The notes beneath the pieces were generated by a model, which was not told the origin of the DNA, did not search any database, and saw only the letters and a program-made list of their open reading frames with translations. Below are positions 42,400 through 52,900 of a stretch of DNA of 64,000 nt, one piece after another. The stretch spans positions 1-64,000 of the forward strand of contig DXKH01000031.1 of NCBI GenBank assembly GCA_019415335.1, given 5' to 3'. Every line of letters starts with the position of its first letter. Position 1 is the stretch's first letter. The stretch is from Citrobacter sp. (GTDB lineage Bacteria > Pseudomonadota > Gammaproteobacteria > Enterobacterales > Enterobacteriaceae). The position numbers were made by a program, and so were the translations under genes.

Positions 42400-43640
42400 C
42401 AGGGTTTGGCTCCTGTGTTCTGCACCTCCACCCGATCCTGCGTTTCCATTTCGGGCTGGGCTGGCGGATCCACCTGCGCGAGATGGGGAGTATGCGCCGG
42501 AAGCCAGCCAACCAGCGCCGGGAAGTGGCGTAAGAAGTGGAACGCCAGCACGCTTTTGGTCAGGTTCCACCAGGTGCGTCTCGGCAGCATCGACTCATCG
42601 ACCTGCTTACAGTCTTCGGCAATGATCGCGCTGAGGTTATCGCGCAGCGTCTGGTTGAACTGGCGATCGTGAACGATCAGGTTGGCTTCCAGATTAAGCG
42701 ACAGGCTGAGCGGGTCGAGATTGCTGGAGCCGACTGTCGCCCAGTGGTCATCCATCAGTGCTACTTTGCCATGCAGCGGTTTCCGGCGGTACTCGTAAAC
42801 CTGGACATCACCTTTCACCAGATAGTTGTACAGCAGGCGGGCACCGACTTTTACAATCGGCATATCCGGTTCCCCCTGCACGATCAGTTTGACGCGCACG
42901 CCGCGGCGGGCGGCTTTGCGCATGGCGTGCAGTAACCGGTAGCCGGGAAAGAAGTAGGCGTTGGCAATAATCACCTCCCGTCGTGCCTGGGTAAGCATTT
43001 TCAGGTAGTGACGTTCGATATCGTCGCGGTGCTCGTCGTTGTCGCGCCAGACGAACAGCGCCTGCGCCTCGCCGGGCTGGCGGTTCTCTTCAGCACGGTG
43101 ATGACGACGCCACCAGCGGCGCACCGCGCTCTGTCCGGGGAGGTTTTCCACCTCGAATTGCAAAATATCCGCGACGACAGGGCCTTCCACACGCACAGCG
43201 TAATCCTGTTTGGCCTCAGGCCCATAGTCGGACATATGTTCGTCGGAATAGTTGATCCCGCCAACAAACGCCACCCGGTCGTCAATCACCACAATTTTGC
43301 GATGCATACGGCGAAAGACGTTAGTACGCATGCCAAAGATCCGGGGACGCGGATCGTAATAACGAAATACCACGCCTGCTGAGGTCAGTTCACCGACGAA
43401 CGCATCGCTCAGGTCCGGTGAGCCGTAGCCGTCCAGCAGCACTTCCGCCTTCACGCCGCGTTTTGCTGCGGCCAGCAGGGCAGCATGGAGTTGTTTTCCC
43501 ACCTCATCTTCAAACCAGATGAAGGTTTCGAGAATAATTTTTTGCTGCGCATCGGCAATCGCCGCAAACACGGCGGGATAATACTGATCGCCGTTTTCCA
43601 GTAACTGGATCTGATTACCTTCACGCCAGCCACATTTCAT
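42399..43640 (-). CDS. clsB: cardiolipin synthase B
   Basis: Phospholipase-D superfamily enzyme that makes cardiolipin from phosphatidylglycerols. 413 residues with two HKD motifs: [18 protein letters not shown] (about 113-130) and [18 protein letters not shown] (about 292-309). No N-terminal membrane helices, as in ClsB and unlike ClsA. Middle gene of ybhP-clsB-ybhN, overlapping both neighbours (4 bp and 1 bp). Confidence 0.96.
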   Translation of the reverse strand: MKCGWREGNQIQLLENGDQYYPAVFAAIADAQQKIILETFIWFEDEVGKQLHAALLAAAKRGVKAEVLLDGYGSPDLSDAFVGELTSAGVVFRYYDPRPRIFGMRTNVFRRMHRKIVVIDDRVAFVGGINYSDEHMSDYGPEAKQDYAVRVEGPVVADILQFEVENLPGQSAVRRWWRRHHRAEENRQPGEAQALFVWRDNDEHRDDIERHYLKMLTQARREVIIANAYFFPGYRLLHAMRKAARRGVRVKLIVQGEPDMPIVKVGARLLYNYLVKGDVQVYEYRRKPLHGKVALMDDHWATVGSSNLDPLSLSLNLEANLIVHDRQFNQTLRDNLSAIIAEDCKQVDESMLPRRTWWNLTKSVLAFHFLRHFPALVGWLPAHTPHLAQVDPPAQPEMETQDRVEVQNTGAKP

Positions 43641-44398
43641 AGATGGATCTCCGCGCTAAGGGGGGCATGGTCAGAGAGATGTCGCCAGTTGCGCAGCGGC
43701 AGCGCCGTCGGCGAACTGGCATTGGCATTTTTCACGTAAATACGATCGAGGCGCAGCAGCGGCAGGCTGGCGGGAAAGGTCCGTGCCGGGCGACCGCGGG
43801 CGCGGGTGAAGATTTCATCCAGCCCGGCGGCGGCTTTTAAGGAATAGTTTGCCTTCTGCCGCCAGTCGTTGAAATCACCGGCCACCACCACCGGTTCGCC
43901 GTCGGGCAGGGCGTTGACCCAGTCCGCCAGCAGGGTGAGTTGCGCCTGCCGGTGGGCCTCGCGCAGGCCGAGATGAACACACATCACATGAATCGGTTTC
44001 CCGAGTTGCGGCGGGACAATGCGACAGTAGAGCACGCCGCGCTTTTCACTGCTGCCGACGGACACATCACGATTTTCATAATGTTCAATAGGATAGCGTG
44101 ACAGTACCGCGTTACCATGATGCCCTTGCGGGTAGACGGCGTTGCGCCCGTAAGCGTAGTCACTCCACATAGTGTCGGCGAGAAATTCGTAGTGGGTGGT
44201 ATCCGGCCAGTTTTCGACGTGCAGCGGATGCACTTCGTGCGCGCCCATCACCTCCTGCAGGCAGACGATGTCGGCGCCAACCGTACGAACGGCATCGCGC
44301 AGTTCCGGTAAAATGAAGCGCTTGTTAAAGGCGGTAAAGCCTTTATGCGTATTGATGGTGAGCACGGTGAATGAAAAATTTCGCGTCGATTGAGTCAT
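43637..44398 (-). CDS. ybhP: YbhP, endonuclease/exonuclease/phosphatase-family protein
   Basis: 253 residues, EEP fold: [17 protein letters not shown] (catalytic Glu), VAGDFNDWR and [10 protein letters not shown] (catalytic Asp-His) are all present, so the active site looks intact. Physiological substrate unknown. ATGA overlap with clsB; a role in phospholipid phosphate metabolism is an inference from context. Confidence 0.92.
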   Translation of the reverse strand: MTQSTRNFSFTVLTINTHKGFTAFNKRFILPELRDAVRTVGADIVCLQEVMGAHEVHPLHVENWPDTTHYEFLADTMWSDYAYGRNAVYPQGHHGNAVLSRYPIEHYENRDVSVGSSEKRGVLYCRIVPPQLGKPIHVMCVHLGLREAHRQAQLTLLADWVNALPDGEPVVVAGDFNDWRQKANYSLKAAAGLDEIFTRARGRPARTFPASLPLLRLDRIYVKNANASSPTALPLRNWRHLSDHAPLSAEIHL

Positions 44399-44530
44399 TT
44401 TTCTCCTGTTGGCGTCACTCTTCTGATTGAAATAGTGTAGTCGTCGTCACAAAAAGGTGCGGTGTTACGGAATTTTCCGTAAAGTGCGGTACTCTGAGTA
44501 ATTAGAGAAAAATCCTTCAGGAGAAAAGCC

Positions 44531-44941
44531 ATGAGGTGGCAACAACGAGTTCGTGTCGCAACGGGGTTAAGTTGCTGGCAGATTATGTTGCATTTACTGG
44601 TCGTGGCGTTGTTGGTCGTGGGCTGGATGAGCGGCACGCTGGTGCGCGTCGGCCTGGGATTATGCGTAATGTATGTCGTGACCGTATTACTGATGCTGGC
44701 GTTACAGCGCCATCACGAGCAGCGTTGGCGCGAAGTCGCTGACGTGCTGGAAGAACTCACCACCACCTGGTATTTCGGCGCGGCGCTGATCGTGCTGTGG
44801 CTGCTGTCCCGGGTATTACAAAACAACGTTCTGCTGGCGTTAGCGGGACTGGCAATCCTGGCCGGACCCGCGGTGGTTTCACTGTTGGCGAAAGACAAAA
44901 AACTACATAATTTTGCGTCTAAACATCGCATACGCCGCTGA
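44531..44941 (+). CDS. ybhQ: YbhQ, small inner-membrane protein
   Basis: 136 residues with about four hydrophobic segments (near 20-38, 40-60, 78-95, 97-117) and a basic tail. Homologous to E. coli YbhQ, function unknown. TCAGGAG precedes the ATG. Its last 39 bp overlap the 3' end of the oppositely read ybhR. Confidence 0.9.
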   Translation: MRWQQRVRVATGLSCWQIMLHLLVVALLVVGWMSGTLVRVGLGLCVMYVVTVLLMLALQRHHEQRWREVADVLEELTTTWYFGAALIVLWLLSRVLQNNVLLALAGLAILAGPAVVSLLAKDKKLHNFASKHRIRR

Positions 44942-46009
44942 TCCCGTCGTGGCCGCTATCACCAGTAGCGGCCACAGGCTTCCCCAGACAATCTGCAAAC
45001 TCGCATCCTTCAAATAGATCTGCTTGGTGATATCCGTGAAGTGACGGATAGGGTTTATCCACGTCAGGTTCTGCAACCAGACCGGCATATTCTCGACCGG
45101 GGAGACATACCCCGACAGTAAAATCGCTGGCATCATAAAGACGAACACACCGATAAACGCCTGCTGCTGCGTAGAGCAGAGCGAGGATATCAACAGCCCG
45201 AAGCCGACCAGCGACAGCCCGTAAATCACCATCGTGAAGTAAAACAGCGCTAACGATCCGGCAAACGGGATCTGATACGCCCAGATACCGATTGCCAGCA
45301 CGATAGAGGCCTGGCCGGTCGCCACAATCAGCGCGGGAACCGCTTTACCGATAAAAATTTGCCAGGTGGTGAGCGGGGAGACCAACAGCTGATCCAGCGT
45401 GCCCTGTTCGCGCTCGCGCGCCACGGACAGCGAGGTGACAATCATCACGCCAATGGTGGTGATCATCGCGATCAGTGACGGCACCACAAACCATTTGTAG
45501 TCGAGGTTAGGGTTGTACCAGTTGCGCACCACCAGCTCGCTGTTGTTGGGCTTCGGTTTGCCCTCCATCAGTTCCTGCTGATAGTTCTTCACGATTTGCT
45601 GGAGATAGTTGGCGGCGATCTGCGCGCTGTTCGAGTTACGACCGTCGAGAATTAACTGCATGGGCGCAGACTGAAAGGTATCCAGATTGCGCGAGAAATC
45701 CGCCGGGAAACGCACCAGCAGCAGCGCCTTTTGCGTATCGATTGTAGGCTGGATTTCCTGCGGGCTTTTCAGCAGCAGAATGTGGGTAAAGGCTTTGGCG
45801 CGGGCAAAGCGCTGGGTCAGCTCAACCGAGTGTTTCCCGTTGTCTTCGTTATAGATGGCGATGGTGGCGTTAGTCACTTCCAGCGTCGCGGCATAGGGAA
45901 AAAGAAGCACCTGAATCAGCACCGGCAGAATCAGGATCGCGCGAGTCTGCGGCTCACGTAACAGCGACTGCAGTTCTTTGCGAATTAACGTCCATAAACG
46001 ATGAAACAT
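44903..46009 (-). CDS. ybhR: YbhR, ABC-2 type exporter permease
   Basis: 368 residues: one N-terminal helix, a large periplasmic part (about 45-175), then five C-terminal helices with the [15 protein letters not shown] amphipathic motif of ABC-2 permeases. Partner of YbhS and YbhF with membrane-fusion protein YbhG; in E. coli the YbhFSR system is linked to drug and cation export. Last gene of cecR-ybhGFSR, separated from ybhS by a REP element. Confidence 0.95.
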   Translation of the reverse strand: MFHRLWTLIRKELQSLLREPQTRAILILPVLIQVLLFPYAATLEVTNATIAIYNEDNGKHSVELTQRFARAKAFTHILLLKSPQEIQPTIDTQKALLLVRFPADFSRNLDTFQSAPMQLILDGRNSNSAQIAANYLQQIVKNYQQELMEGKPKPNNSELVVRNWYNPNLDYKWFVVPSLIAMITTIGVMIVTSLSVAREREQGTLDQLLVSPLTTWQIFIGKAVPALIVATGQASIVLAIGIWAYQIPFAGSLALFYFTMVIYGLSLVGFGLLISSLCSTQQQAFIGVFVFMMPAILLSGYVSPVENMPVWLQNLTWINPIRHFTDITKQIYLKDASLQIVWGSLWPLLVIAATTGSAAYAMFRRKIM

Positions 46010-46043
46010 AGTGTTGCCCTTTTACCCGATGAAGCACCTGATA

Positions 46044-46071
46044 GTCCTGATAAGCGCAGCGCCATCAGGCA
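46044..46071. repeat. single REP element between ybhS and ybhR
   Basis: Minus strand reads GCCTGATGGCG...GCTTATCAGG, a standard REP unit, inside the 79-bp gap between two permease genes expected to be co-transcribed. Confidence 0.85.
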
Positions 46072-46088
46072 CACTGCCGTTTATTACC

Positions 46089-47222
46089 TCAATCCAGCCG
46101 ACGTTTGGTTTTTATCCATGTCAGACCAATAAACATCACCGCCGAGGCTACTAAAAACAGCACGTTGACAATCAGCACCACCGGAATATTACCGGCGAGA
46201 AACAGGCTTTGCAGGGTGCTGACGAAATAGCGTGCCGGAATAATGTAGGTCACCGCACGGATCACCACGGGCATACTGTCTATCTGGAAGATAAAGCCTG
46301 ACAGCATAATCGACGGCAAAAAGGCGGCGTTAAGCGCCACCTGGGCGGCATTAAACTGATTGCGGGTGATGGTGGAGATCAACAGTCCCATCCCCAGCGT
46401 ACTGAGCAAAAACAGGCTGGTAATGAAAAACAGCAGCAGTAGCGATCCGCGATACGGGACGCCGAGAATAAACACCGACACCAGCATACACAGCAGCATC
46501 GCCAGCATGCCGAGAAAGTAGTAGGGGATGAGCTTGCACAGCAGCAGTTCGGCGCGCGTGACTTCCGTGGAGAGCAGCGCTTCCATCGTCCCGCGTTCCC
46601 ATTCACGCGCCACCACCAGTGAGGTAAGGATTGCGCCAATCACCGTCATGATGATGGTTACCGCACCAGGTATAATAAAATGCTGACTGATTGCCGCCGG
46701 GTTAAACCAGTAGCGGGTCTGCACCTCAATCAGCGGTTCAAACGTTTCCCCACGATCTTCCGCCCGTTGCATCTGCCAGATTTGCCAGATCCCTTCCACA
46801 TAGCCCTGCACGAAGTTGGCGGTGTTGGGTTCGCTGCCGTCGGTGATGACCTGAATGGGCGCGGTGTCGTTAGCGCGCGCCATTTGCTGGGCGAAATCGA
46901 CCGGAATGACCACCAGCCCGCGAATACGTCCGGCCTGCATCTTCTCAATCAGCGCCTGGCGGTTATCGCTAATAGTGGCGTCGATGTACGGCGAGCCGGT
47001 CATCGCATGGGTAAAGTCCAGCGCCTCTTCGCTTTGCTGCTCAAGCAGGATCCCCACCCGCAGCTTGCTGGAGTCGAGGTTAATACCGTAGCCAAAAATA
47101 AACAGCAGCAGCAGAGGGATCACCACCGCAATCAGCCAGCTACTGGGATCGCGGACGATCTGCCGCGTCTCTTTGACGCACAGCGCCCGCACGCGACGCC
47201 AGGAGAGAAGGCGGTTACGCAT
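46089..47222 (-). CDS. ybhS: YbhS, ABC-2 type exporter permease
   Basis: 377 residues with the same architecture as YbhR (N-terminal helix, periplasmic domain, five C-terminal helices; [21 protein letters not shown] motif). Two candidate ATGs lie at 47228 and 47222. AAGGAGC is only one base from the first but seven from the second, and the second gives the E. coli-like [13 protein letters not shown], so 47222 is chosen. Overlaps ybhF by 8 bp. Confidence 0.95.
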   Translation of the reverse strand: MRNRLLSWRRVRALCVKETRQIVRDPSSWLIAVVIPLLLLFIFGYGINLDSSKLRVGILLEQQSEEALDFTHAMTGSPYIDATISDNRQALIEKMQAGRIRGLVVIPVDFAQQMARANDTAPIQVITDGSEPNTANFVQGYVEGIWQIWQMQRAEDRGETFEPLIEVQTRYWFNPAAISQHFIIPGAVTIIMTVIGAILTSLVVAREWERGTMEALLSTEVTRAELLLCKLIPYYFLGMLAMLLCMLVSVFILGVPYRGSLLLLFFITSLFLLSTLGMGLLISTITRNQFNAAQVALNAAFLPSIMLSGFIFQIDSMPVVIRAVTYIIPARYFVSTLQSLFLAGNIPVVLIVNVLFLVASAVMFIGLTWIKTKRRLD

Positions 47223-48951
47223 TGGCATGCTCCTTATCCCAGTCATTAATCAGCCGGATAAAAGCCTGCTCCATGGTCGGATCCGGCGTGTCGTCATCGG
47301 CGGCCTGCGCTTTCAGATCGTCCGGCGTGCCGCTGGCAATCAGCTTTCCGCGATAGACCAGACCGATGCGGTCGCAGTATTCCGCTTCGTCCATAAAGTG
47401 CGTGGTCACCATCACCGTCACGCCTTTTTCCACCATGCTGTTGATGTGCAGCCAGAACTCGCGGCGGGTGAGGGGATCGACGCCAGAGGTGGGCTCGTCG
47501 AGAAACAGAATGTCCGGTTCGTGCATCAGCGAACAGGCCAGCGCCAGACGTTGCTTAAAGCCCAGCGGCAGTTCGTCGGTAGCATGTGAGGCGATACTTT
47601 TCAGGCCAAACGCCTCGCTCATGCGGGCAATTTTTTCGTTCTGCGCGCGTCCCCGCAGGCCATAAACGCCGGAGAAAAAGCGCAAGTTTTGCTCCACCGT
47701 CAGGTTGCCGTAGAGCGAAAATTTTTGCGCCATATAGCCCAGATGCTGGCGTGCTTTGCCGGAGCTGACCTTCAGATCCATGTCCAGCACCAGCGCTTTT
47801 CCGGACGTGGGTACTAACAGGCCGCACATCATTTTAAAGGTCGTGGATTTGCCCGCGCCGTTGGGGCCCAACAGGCCAAAAATTTCACCGCGCTTGACCG
47901 CAAAATCGACGTGATCGGTGGCGGCGAAGTCGCCGAATTTCTTGGTCAGCGCTTTCGCTTCAATCACCGTTTCGCCAGGCGTCCCTTCAACAGTGTGCAG
48001 AATGGCGCCCAGCGGCGATTCAGACGTGGCGGCACCGCCCAGCAGATCGATAAAGGCGTCTTCGAAGCGTGGCGCGGTTTCGCTGATGTCGATCTCCGGC
48101 ATTCCATTACCGTGGCGAATGTCGTCCGCCGTGGCCTCTTTTTTCAGGATCAGACGAACCGATTTCCCCTGGATCATGCCGTCGCTGACCTGCGGCAGTT
48201 TTAACGCCCGCTGGAGCAGTTTACGGTTGTTTTCCTGCGGGCTGTGCATCAGAAAACTGCGTCCCGCCATGGTGTGCGTCAGTTGCGTAGGATCGCCCTG
48301 ATACAGCAGTTCGCCTTCGTTCATCAGCAGCACGTCCCGACACTGCTCGGCTTCATCCAGATAAGAGGTGCTCCACAAGATCAGCATCCCGTCACCCGCC
48401 AGTTCATGCACCATCTGCCACAGTTCGCGGCGTGAGATGGGGTCAACGCCGACGCCGGGTTCATCCAGCAGCAATACTTTGGGTTCGCCGACCAGCGTAC
48501 AGGCCAGCCCCAGCTTCTGTTTCATCCCGCCGGACAGTTTTCCCGCCAGACGTCCGGTAAACGGGCCGAGCGAGGTAAACTCCAGCAGGCGGGCAAAGGT
48601 TTTTTCTCGCACCTCGCCCGTCACGCTACGTAAATCTGCATACAGGTTGAGGTTCTCCATCACGGTGAGATCCTCATACAGGCCGAATTTTTGTGGCATG
48701 TAACCGAGCACGGCATGCAGCGCGCTGTCGTTTTTGATCGGATCAAAGCCAATCACCGTCGCGCTGCCGCCGTCCGGCTTCAGCAAGCCCGCCAGCATTC
48801 GCATCAGCGTGGTTTTCCCGGCGCCGTCCGGCCCCACCAGACCGGTTACATACCCGGCGTGAATGGTACAGTCGAGCGGAGCGACCGCCGGTTTATCCAT
48901 GCCCGCGAAACGCTTCGTCAGCGCGCTCAGCGTGATGACGGCGTCATTCAT
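47215..48951 (-). CDS. ybhF: YbhF, fused double ABC-ATPase
   Basis: 578 residues containing two complete nucleotide-binding domains: GPDGAGKTT (about 37-45) with LSGGMKQK and [11 protein letters not shown], then GPNGAGKST (about 361-369) with LPLGFKQR and [11 protein letters not shown]. It energises YbhS and YbhR. Note the second signature is LGFKQ rather than LSGGQ. Middle of cecR-ybhGFSR, overlapping ybhG by 8 bp. Confidence 0.96.
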   Translation of the reverse strand: MNDAVITLSALTKRFAGMDKPAVAPLDCTIHAGYVTGLVGPDGAGKTTLMRMLAGLLKPDGGSATVIGFDPIKNDSALHAVLGYMPQKFGLYEDLTVMENLNLYADLRSVTGEVREKTFARLLEFTSLGPFTGRLAGKLSGGMKQKLGLACTLVGEPKVLLLDEPGVGVDPISRRELWQMVHELAGDGMLILWSTSYLDEAEQCRDVLLMNEGELLYQGDPTQLTHTMAGRSFLMHSPQENNRKLLQRALKLPQVSDGMIQGKSVRLILKKEATADDIRHGNGMPEIDISETAPRFEDAFIDLLGGAATSESPLGAILHTVEGTPGETVIEAKALTKKFGDFAATDHVDFAVKRGEIFGLLGPNGAGKSTTFKMMCGLLVPTSGKALVLDMDLKVSSGKARQHLGYMAQKFSLYGNLTVEQNLRFFSGVYGLRGRAQNEKIARMSEAFGLKSIASHATDELPLGFKQRLALACSLMHEPDILFLDEPTSGVDPLTRREFWLHINSMVEKGVTVMVTTHFMDEAEYCDRIGLVYRGKLIASGTPDDLKAQAADDDTPDPTMEQAFIRLINDWDKEHANA

Positions 48952-49939
48952 GTCCAGCCTCGTTGCCGAACTTCACCGTCACCGGCATGCCCTGGCGCAG
49001 GGCGTCGTCGGCATCGGTGACCACAATACGCAGACGGTAAACCAGATCGGTACGCAGGTCTGGCGTCTCTACCGTTTTCGGAGTGAATTCTGCCGTCGGA
49101 GAGACAAAACCGATTTTACCGTGGTAAGGCTTGTCGGGACGTCCGTCGGTGTACAGCAGGATTTCGCGCCCCGGCTGTGCCTGGGAAAGGTGACGTTCGT
49201 CGACATAGGCGCGCACCCAGACCGGTCGGGTGAGGGAGAGCGTCAGCACGGTGCCTCCTGCGCTGAGCATGCTGCCGGGTTCGACCGCACGGGTTAACAG
49301 CGTGCCGTTCGACGGGGCGACAAGCGTGGTGTCATGGAGGTCGAGTTCCGCCTGTGCCAGCTGTGCCTGCGCCTGTTCAAGGCTGGCTTTCGCCTGGGCG
49401 ATATCCTGTTCGCGATTACCGGAACGGTACTGGCGCAGTTTGTCCTGTGCGGATTTCAACGTGGCCAGCGCCTGGTCGCGGGAAGAACGGGCGTTTTCCA
49501 GATCGTTCGCGGAAATGGTGCGGCTTTTCCACAATCCCTGCTGGCGGTTGTAGAAATTCTGCGCGTAATCGTAAGCGGCCTGCGCCTGTTTTACCGCTGC
49601 TGCCGCCTGGGCAATCTCTTCCTGCCGATAGCCCGCCAGCATCAAATCGTACTGGGCCTGAGCAACAGAAACACCGGCTTTTGCCTGCATCAGGGCGTTT
49701 TCATAGGGTGCATGATCCAGTTCGCCCAGCACCTGTCCGGTTTTAATGGCATCGCCTTCATCCACCGCCAGTGATGCGAGTCGGCCACCGACGCGAAAGC
49801 TGAGGTTAACGGTACGGATATCTACGTTGCCGTAGAGCGTCAGCCCGTTATCCTGCCGGCTTTGATACCACCATGTGCCAGCGGCAATCACCGCGAGCAG
49901 CGCCGCGATCACCAGGCCGATAACGACAGGTTTTTTCAT
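48944..49939 (-). CDS. ybhG: YbhG, HlyD-family membrane fusion protein
   Basis: 331 residues: one N-terminal membrane helix (about 5-25), lipoyl half-motif [21 protein letters not shown], a long Ala/Gln-rich coiled coil (about 80-205), and the second lipoyl half ([15 protein letters not shown]). Periplasmic adaptor for the YbhFSR exporter. Starts one base before the cecR stop ends, so it is coupled to the regulator. Confidence 0.95.
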   Translation of the reverse strand: MKKPVVIGLVIAALLAVIAAGTWWYQSRQDNGLTLYGNVDIRTVNLSFRVGGRLASLAVDEGDAIKTGQVLGELDHAPYENALMQAKAGVSVAQAQYDLMLAGYRQEEIAQAAAAVKQAQAAYDYAQNFYNRQQGLWKSRTISANDLENARSSRDQALATLKSAQDKLRQYRSGNREQDIAQAKASLEQAQAQLAQAELDLHDTTLVAPSNGTLLTRAVEPGSMLSAGGTVLTLSLTRPVWVRAYVDERHLSQAQPGREILLYTDGRPDKPYHGKIGFVSPTAEFTPKTVETPDLRTDLVYRLRIVVTDADDALRQGMPVTVKFGNEAGHE

Positions 49940-50613
49940 CAGTCCAGACTCCTTTGCGATAAACCTTGCAGAATAAGATCGATATGACAGGTCACGGTTT
50001 GCGTAATCAGCGCCGTTTTTTCTTCATCAAACTGCGACCAGCCGGTACGTAACAGTATGGTTTCTTTACCGAGACGGAATGCCAGCACTTCGCCGAGCAG
50101 CGCGTGGGTATGCAGAATCATGCGCGTGTCGCTGGGGTCGCAGCCGGTATACGCGGCGATGAGACGGGTCAGATGACTGTGCAGTGGCTCGATAACCTGC
50201 TCATGCACCCGTTGATACGCTGCGGTCGGGGAGAGTTGTTCGCGCGAGATAAATTTGCTCAGATTGACGGTGTCATCCTGGGTCAACAGCATGATCATGT
50301 TTTTGCAGGCGCGCAGAATCAGCTCGCGCATCGCGGAACGATCGGGATGGGGCTGCGCGAATAAACGCTCGGCTTCTTCTGCGTGTGGACGAAACTGACC
50401 GCCAATAAAATCGGCAATCCATTGGGCGCAGGCGAGGTATAAATCCTCTTTTGAGCCAAAATAGTAGGTAATGGCGGCGATGTTTTGCCCGGCCTGCGCG
50501 GCAATGTCGCGGGTGGTGGCATGCAGGCCGTACTCGCCAAACTGCGCCAGCGCGGCGGCGATCAGTTGGCTTTTTGCCTGCTCACCTTTCGTGGTCATGG
50601 TGGGTGTATTCAT
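49939..50613 (-). CDS. cecR: TetR-family regulator CecR
   Basis: 224 residues; N-terminal helix-turn-helix (about 12-58, [28 protein letters not shown]) and a C-terminal all-helical ligand domain. E. coli CecR (YbiH) controls this operon and rhlE, affecting cefoperazone and chloramphenicol sensitivity. The ATG at 50613 ([12 protein letters not shown]) is favoured; the alternative 4 codons upstream (50625) would lie at the edge of the operator palindrome. Confidence 0.94.
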   Translation of the reverse strand: MNTPTMTTKGEQAKSQLIAAALAQFGEYGLHATTRDIAAQAGQNIAAITYYFGSKEDLYLACAQWIADFIGGQFRPHAEEAERLFAQPHPDRSAMRELILRACKNMIMLLTQDDTVNLSKFISREQLSPTAAYQRVHEQVIEPLHSHLTRLIAAYTGCDPSDTRMILHTHALLGEVLAFRLGKETILLRTGWSQFDEEKTALITQTVTCHIDLILQGLSQRSLD

Positions 50614-50625
50614 CACGCGACCCAT

Positions 50626-50649
50626 TATTAATCAATCGATTGATTAATA
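50626..50649. promoter_or_regulatory. 24-bp perfect palindrome, CecR operator
   Basis: TATTAATCAATC and GATTGATTAATA join without spacer. It lies 12 bp before cecR and about 195 bp before rhlE, in the shared intergenic region. Position and symmetry fit a TetR-type operator that autoregulates cecR-ybhGFSR. Confidence 0.88.
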
Positions 50650-50843
50650 TTATGACTGAATCTCCTCCTTGTCCAGTCTGGGGGTTTATTTTGTCTGGTT
50701 CAGTGACAGGGATAATTTATGCGGTACGTCACAAAAACTGCTACACTCCGCCCCTTCATGACATTGTGGTTTTTGTCATTCCCAAATTGTATGTATCGCC
50801 CTGAAAACGACACCGGGAACGGTCAGGGCGGTCCGGAGTAGTT

Positions 50844-52229
50844 ATGTCTTTTGATTCCCTGGGTTTGAACCCTGATATTCTGCGCGCCATTGCCGAGCAG
50901 GGTTACCGTGAACCTACCCCTATTCAGCAACAGGCGATCCCTGCCGTGCTGGAAGGTCGCGACCTGATGGCGAGTGCGCAGACCGGTACCGGTAAAACGG
51001 CGGGCTTTACGCTGCCGCTGTTACAGCACCTGATTACCAAACAGCCGCACGGCAAGGCGCGTCGCCCGGTTCGGGCGCTGATCCTGACGCCGACGCGTGA
51101 ACTGGCGGCGCAGATTGGTGAAAACGTCCGTGATTACAGTAAGTATCTGAACATCCGTTCGCTGGTGGTTTTTGGCGGCGTGAGCATTAACCCGCAGATG
51201 ATGAAACTGCGCGGTGGCGTCGATGTCCTGGTGGCAACGCCAGGCCGCTTGCTGGATCTGGAGCATCAGAATGCGGTGAAACTGGACCAGATTGAGATTC
51301 TGGTGCTGGATGAAGCGGACCGTATGCTGGATATGGGCTTTTTTCACGATATTCGCCGTGTGTTAGCGAAATTGCCGGCGAAGCGTCAGAACCTGCTGTT
51401 CTCTGCGACGTTCTCTGATGAGATCAAGGCGCTGGCCGAAAAGCTGCTGCATAACCCACTGGAAATTGAAGTGGCGCGCCGCAACACGGCTTCGGAACAG
51501 GTCACACAGCACGTGCATTTCGTGGATAAGAAACGCAAACGTGAACTGTTGTCGCAGATGATCGGTCAGGGTAACTGGCAGCAGGTGCTGGTGTTTACCC
51601 GTACCAAACACGGTGCTAACCACCTGGCAGAGCAGTTGAACAAGGATGGCATCCGCAGTGCGGCGATCCACGGCAACAAGAGCCAGGGGGCGCGTACCCG
51701 TGCGCTGGCTGATTTCAAATCAGGTGACATTCGTGTGCTGGTGGCGACTGACATTGCGGCGCGTGGTCTGGATATCGAAGAACTGCCGCACGTAGTGAAC
51801 TACGAGCTGCCGAACGTTCCGGAAGATTATGTGCACCGTATCGGTCGTACCGGTCGTGCTGCGGCGACGGGTGAGGCGCTGTCGCTGGTCTGTGTTGATG
51901 AACACAAACTGCTGCGTGACATTGAAAAACTGCTGAAAAAAGAGATTCCGCGTATTACCACGCCGGGCTATGAACCGGATCCATCGATTAAAGCTGAGCC
52001 GATCCAGAATGGTCGCCAGCAGCGTAGCGGTGGTGGCGGCGGTCGAGGCCGTGGTCAGGGACAAGGGCAGGGCGCGGGTCGCGCTCAGCAGCCACGTCGT
52101 CAGGACGGCGGCGCGTCGAAGGGCAAACCACGCGGTGCAGAAGGTAAACCACGCGGTGCAGAAGGTAAACCGGCGGGTGAAAAGCCGCGTCCGCCGCGTC
52201 GTCCGCGTAGAATTACACCAGTACAATAA
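50844..52229 (+). CDS. rhlE: ATP-dependent RNA helicase RhlE
   Basis: DEAD-box helicase linked to ribosome assembly and RNA decay. 461 residues: Q motif PIQQQAIP, motif I AQTGTGKT (about 45-52), LDEAD (motif II), SAT, and HRIGRTGRA (motif VI) in the core (1-375). The C-terminal tail (about 390-461) is Gly/Arg/Lys-rich and binds RNA. It includes a tandem KPRGAEG repeat. TCCGGAG precedes the ATG. No intrinsic terminator; a large repeat region follows. Confidence 0.97.
   Translation: MSFDSLGLNPDILRAIAEQGYREPTPIQQQAIPAVLEGRDLMASAQTGTGKTAGFTLPLLQHLITKQPHGKARRPVRALILTPTRELAAQIGENVRDYSKYLNIRSLVVFGGVSINPQMMKLRGGVDVLVATPGRLLDLEHQNAVKLDQIEILVLDEADRMLDMGFFHDIRRVLAKLPAKRQNLLFSATFSDEIKALAEKLLHNPLEIEVARRNTASEQVTQHVHFVDKKRKRELLSQMIGQGNWQQVLVFTRTKHGANHLAEQLNKDGIRSAAIHGNKSQGARTRALADFKSGDIRVLVATDIAARGLDIEELPHVVNYELPNVPEDYVHRIGRTGRAAATGEALSLVCVDEHKLLRDIEKLLKKEIPRITTPGYEPDPSIKAEPIQNGRQQRSGGGGGRGRGQGQGQGAGRAQQPRRQDGGASKGKPRGAEGKPRGAEGKPAGEKPRPPRRPRRITPVQ
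52125..52166 (+). repeat. tandem 21-bp repeat in the rhlE tail
   Basis: Two identical consecutive 21-bp units (AAACCACGCGGTGCAGAAGG plus T), each coding for KPRGAEG. The repeat is in frame and may vary in copy number between strains. Confidence 0.9.
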
Positions 52230-52298
52230 GGGGACAGGGGAACCTGATACTCTGAGAAATTTTACGTTCACTTTGTATTCAGTGATTCTCTGAAACCG

Positions 52299-52520
52299 CA
52301 GCACACGTGAACGTGCAAGGGAGGCTCGCCGCCGCCTCCCTTGCAACCCTGGCTCCCGGCAAGGAAAATCGCCACTTCGTGGTCCATTCGCCTTATGCCG
52401 TCTGCCTTTCGGGTCGGGGTCGAGCCTGCATCCCTGCAGGCCGTCCCCTCCGCCCGCTTCCCTGCGGGCGGACCCGGGCAGCCGCCAACGGCTCATCGAT
52501 TTTCACGCCGGACCAACGGC
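52299..52520 (+). repeat. left arm of a large imperfect inverted repeat
   Basis: About 220 bp, GC-rich, non-coding. Contains a first hairpin at 52315-52344 (11-bp stem GCAAGGGAGGC, 8-nt loop), then CTGGCTCCCGGCAAGGAAAA, a small hairpin CCTGCA-TCCC-TGCAGG (52425-52440), and a 9-bp stem TCCGCCCGC/GCGGGCGGA (52449-52472). The right arm at 52597-52814 has the same order in reverse complement. Family name not known to me. Confidence 0.8.
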
Positions 52521-52596
52521 ACCGCTTCGATTCTCTGCCTTTCAGGTAAATTCATTTCGCTGTAAAAAAAGCAAATCGCTGAGATGGTCAGGTGGG

Positions 52597-52814
52597 GATG
52601 GGTCCGGCTGAAAATTGCCGACGTGTTTCCGTAAGGCCGGGAGAACCCGCAGGGATGCGGGTTCAGGGCGCGCGAAGCAGGGATGCTGAGTCGCGCCCGG
52701 CCCGGTAGCCTGGAGGAATAAGCGGAGGGTATCGCGAAGCGACAATTTTCCTGCCGGGAGCCAGGATTGTTAAGGAGGCGGCGACGAGCCTCCTTAACCC
52801 GTTCACAGGTGCTG
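52597..52814 (-). repeat. right arm of the large imperfect inverted repeat
   Basis: Reverse complement counterpart of 52299-52520. Hairpins: GAACCCGCA-GGGA-TGCGGGTTC (52643-52664), a GGGCGCG...CGCGCCC stem around AGCAGGGATGCT, and GTTAAGGAGGC / GCCTCCTTAAC (52769-52798). Stem sequences differ from the left arm, but the pairing is kept by matched changes. Together with the arms, the gene-free stretch 52230-52900 is explained apart from about 75 bp between them. Confidence 0.8.
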
Positions 52815-52900
52815 GTGTACCAGACAAGCTGCGAACATGAGGTGAACGGTACCCGTCCCAGAGGGGGCATATGCTTCCCAAAGCGTAGACAAAATCCCCC

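Noticed and set aside
52299..52814. Inverted repeat arms as ends of an insertion sequence
   Set aside because: The arms are about 220 bp with only about 75 bp between them, no transposase or remnant is present, and no flanking target duplication was seen.
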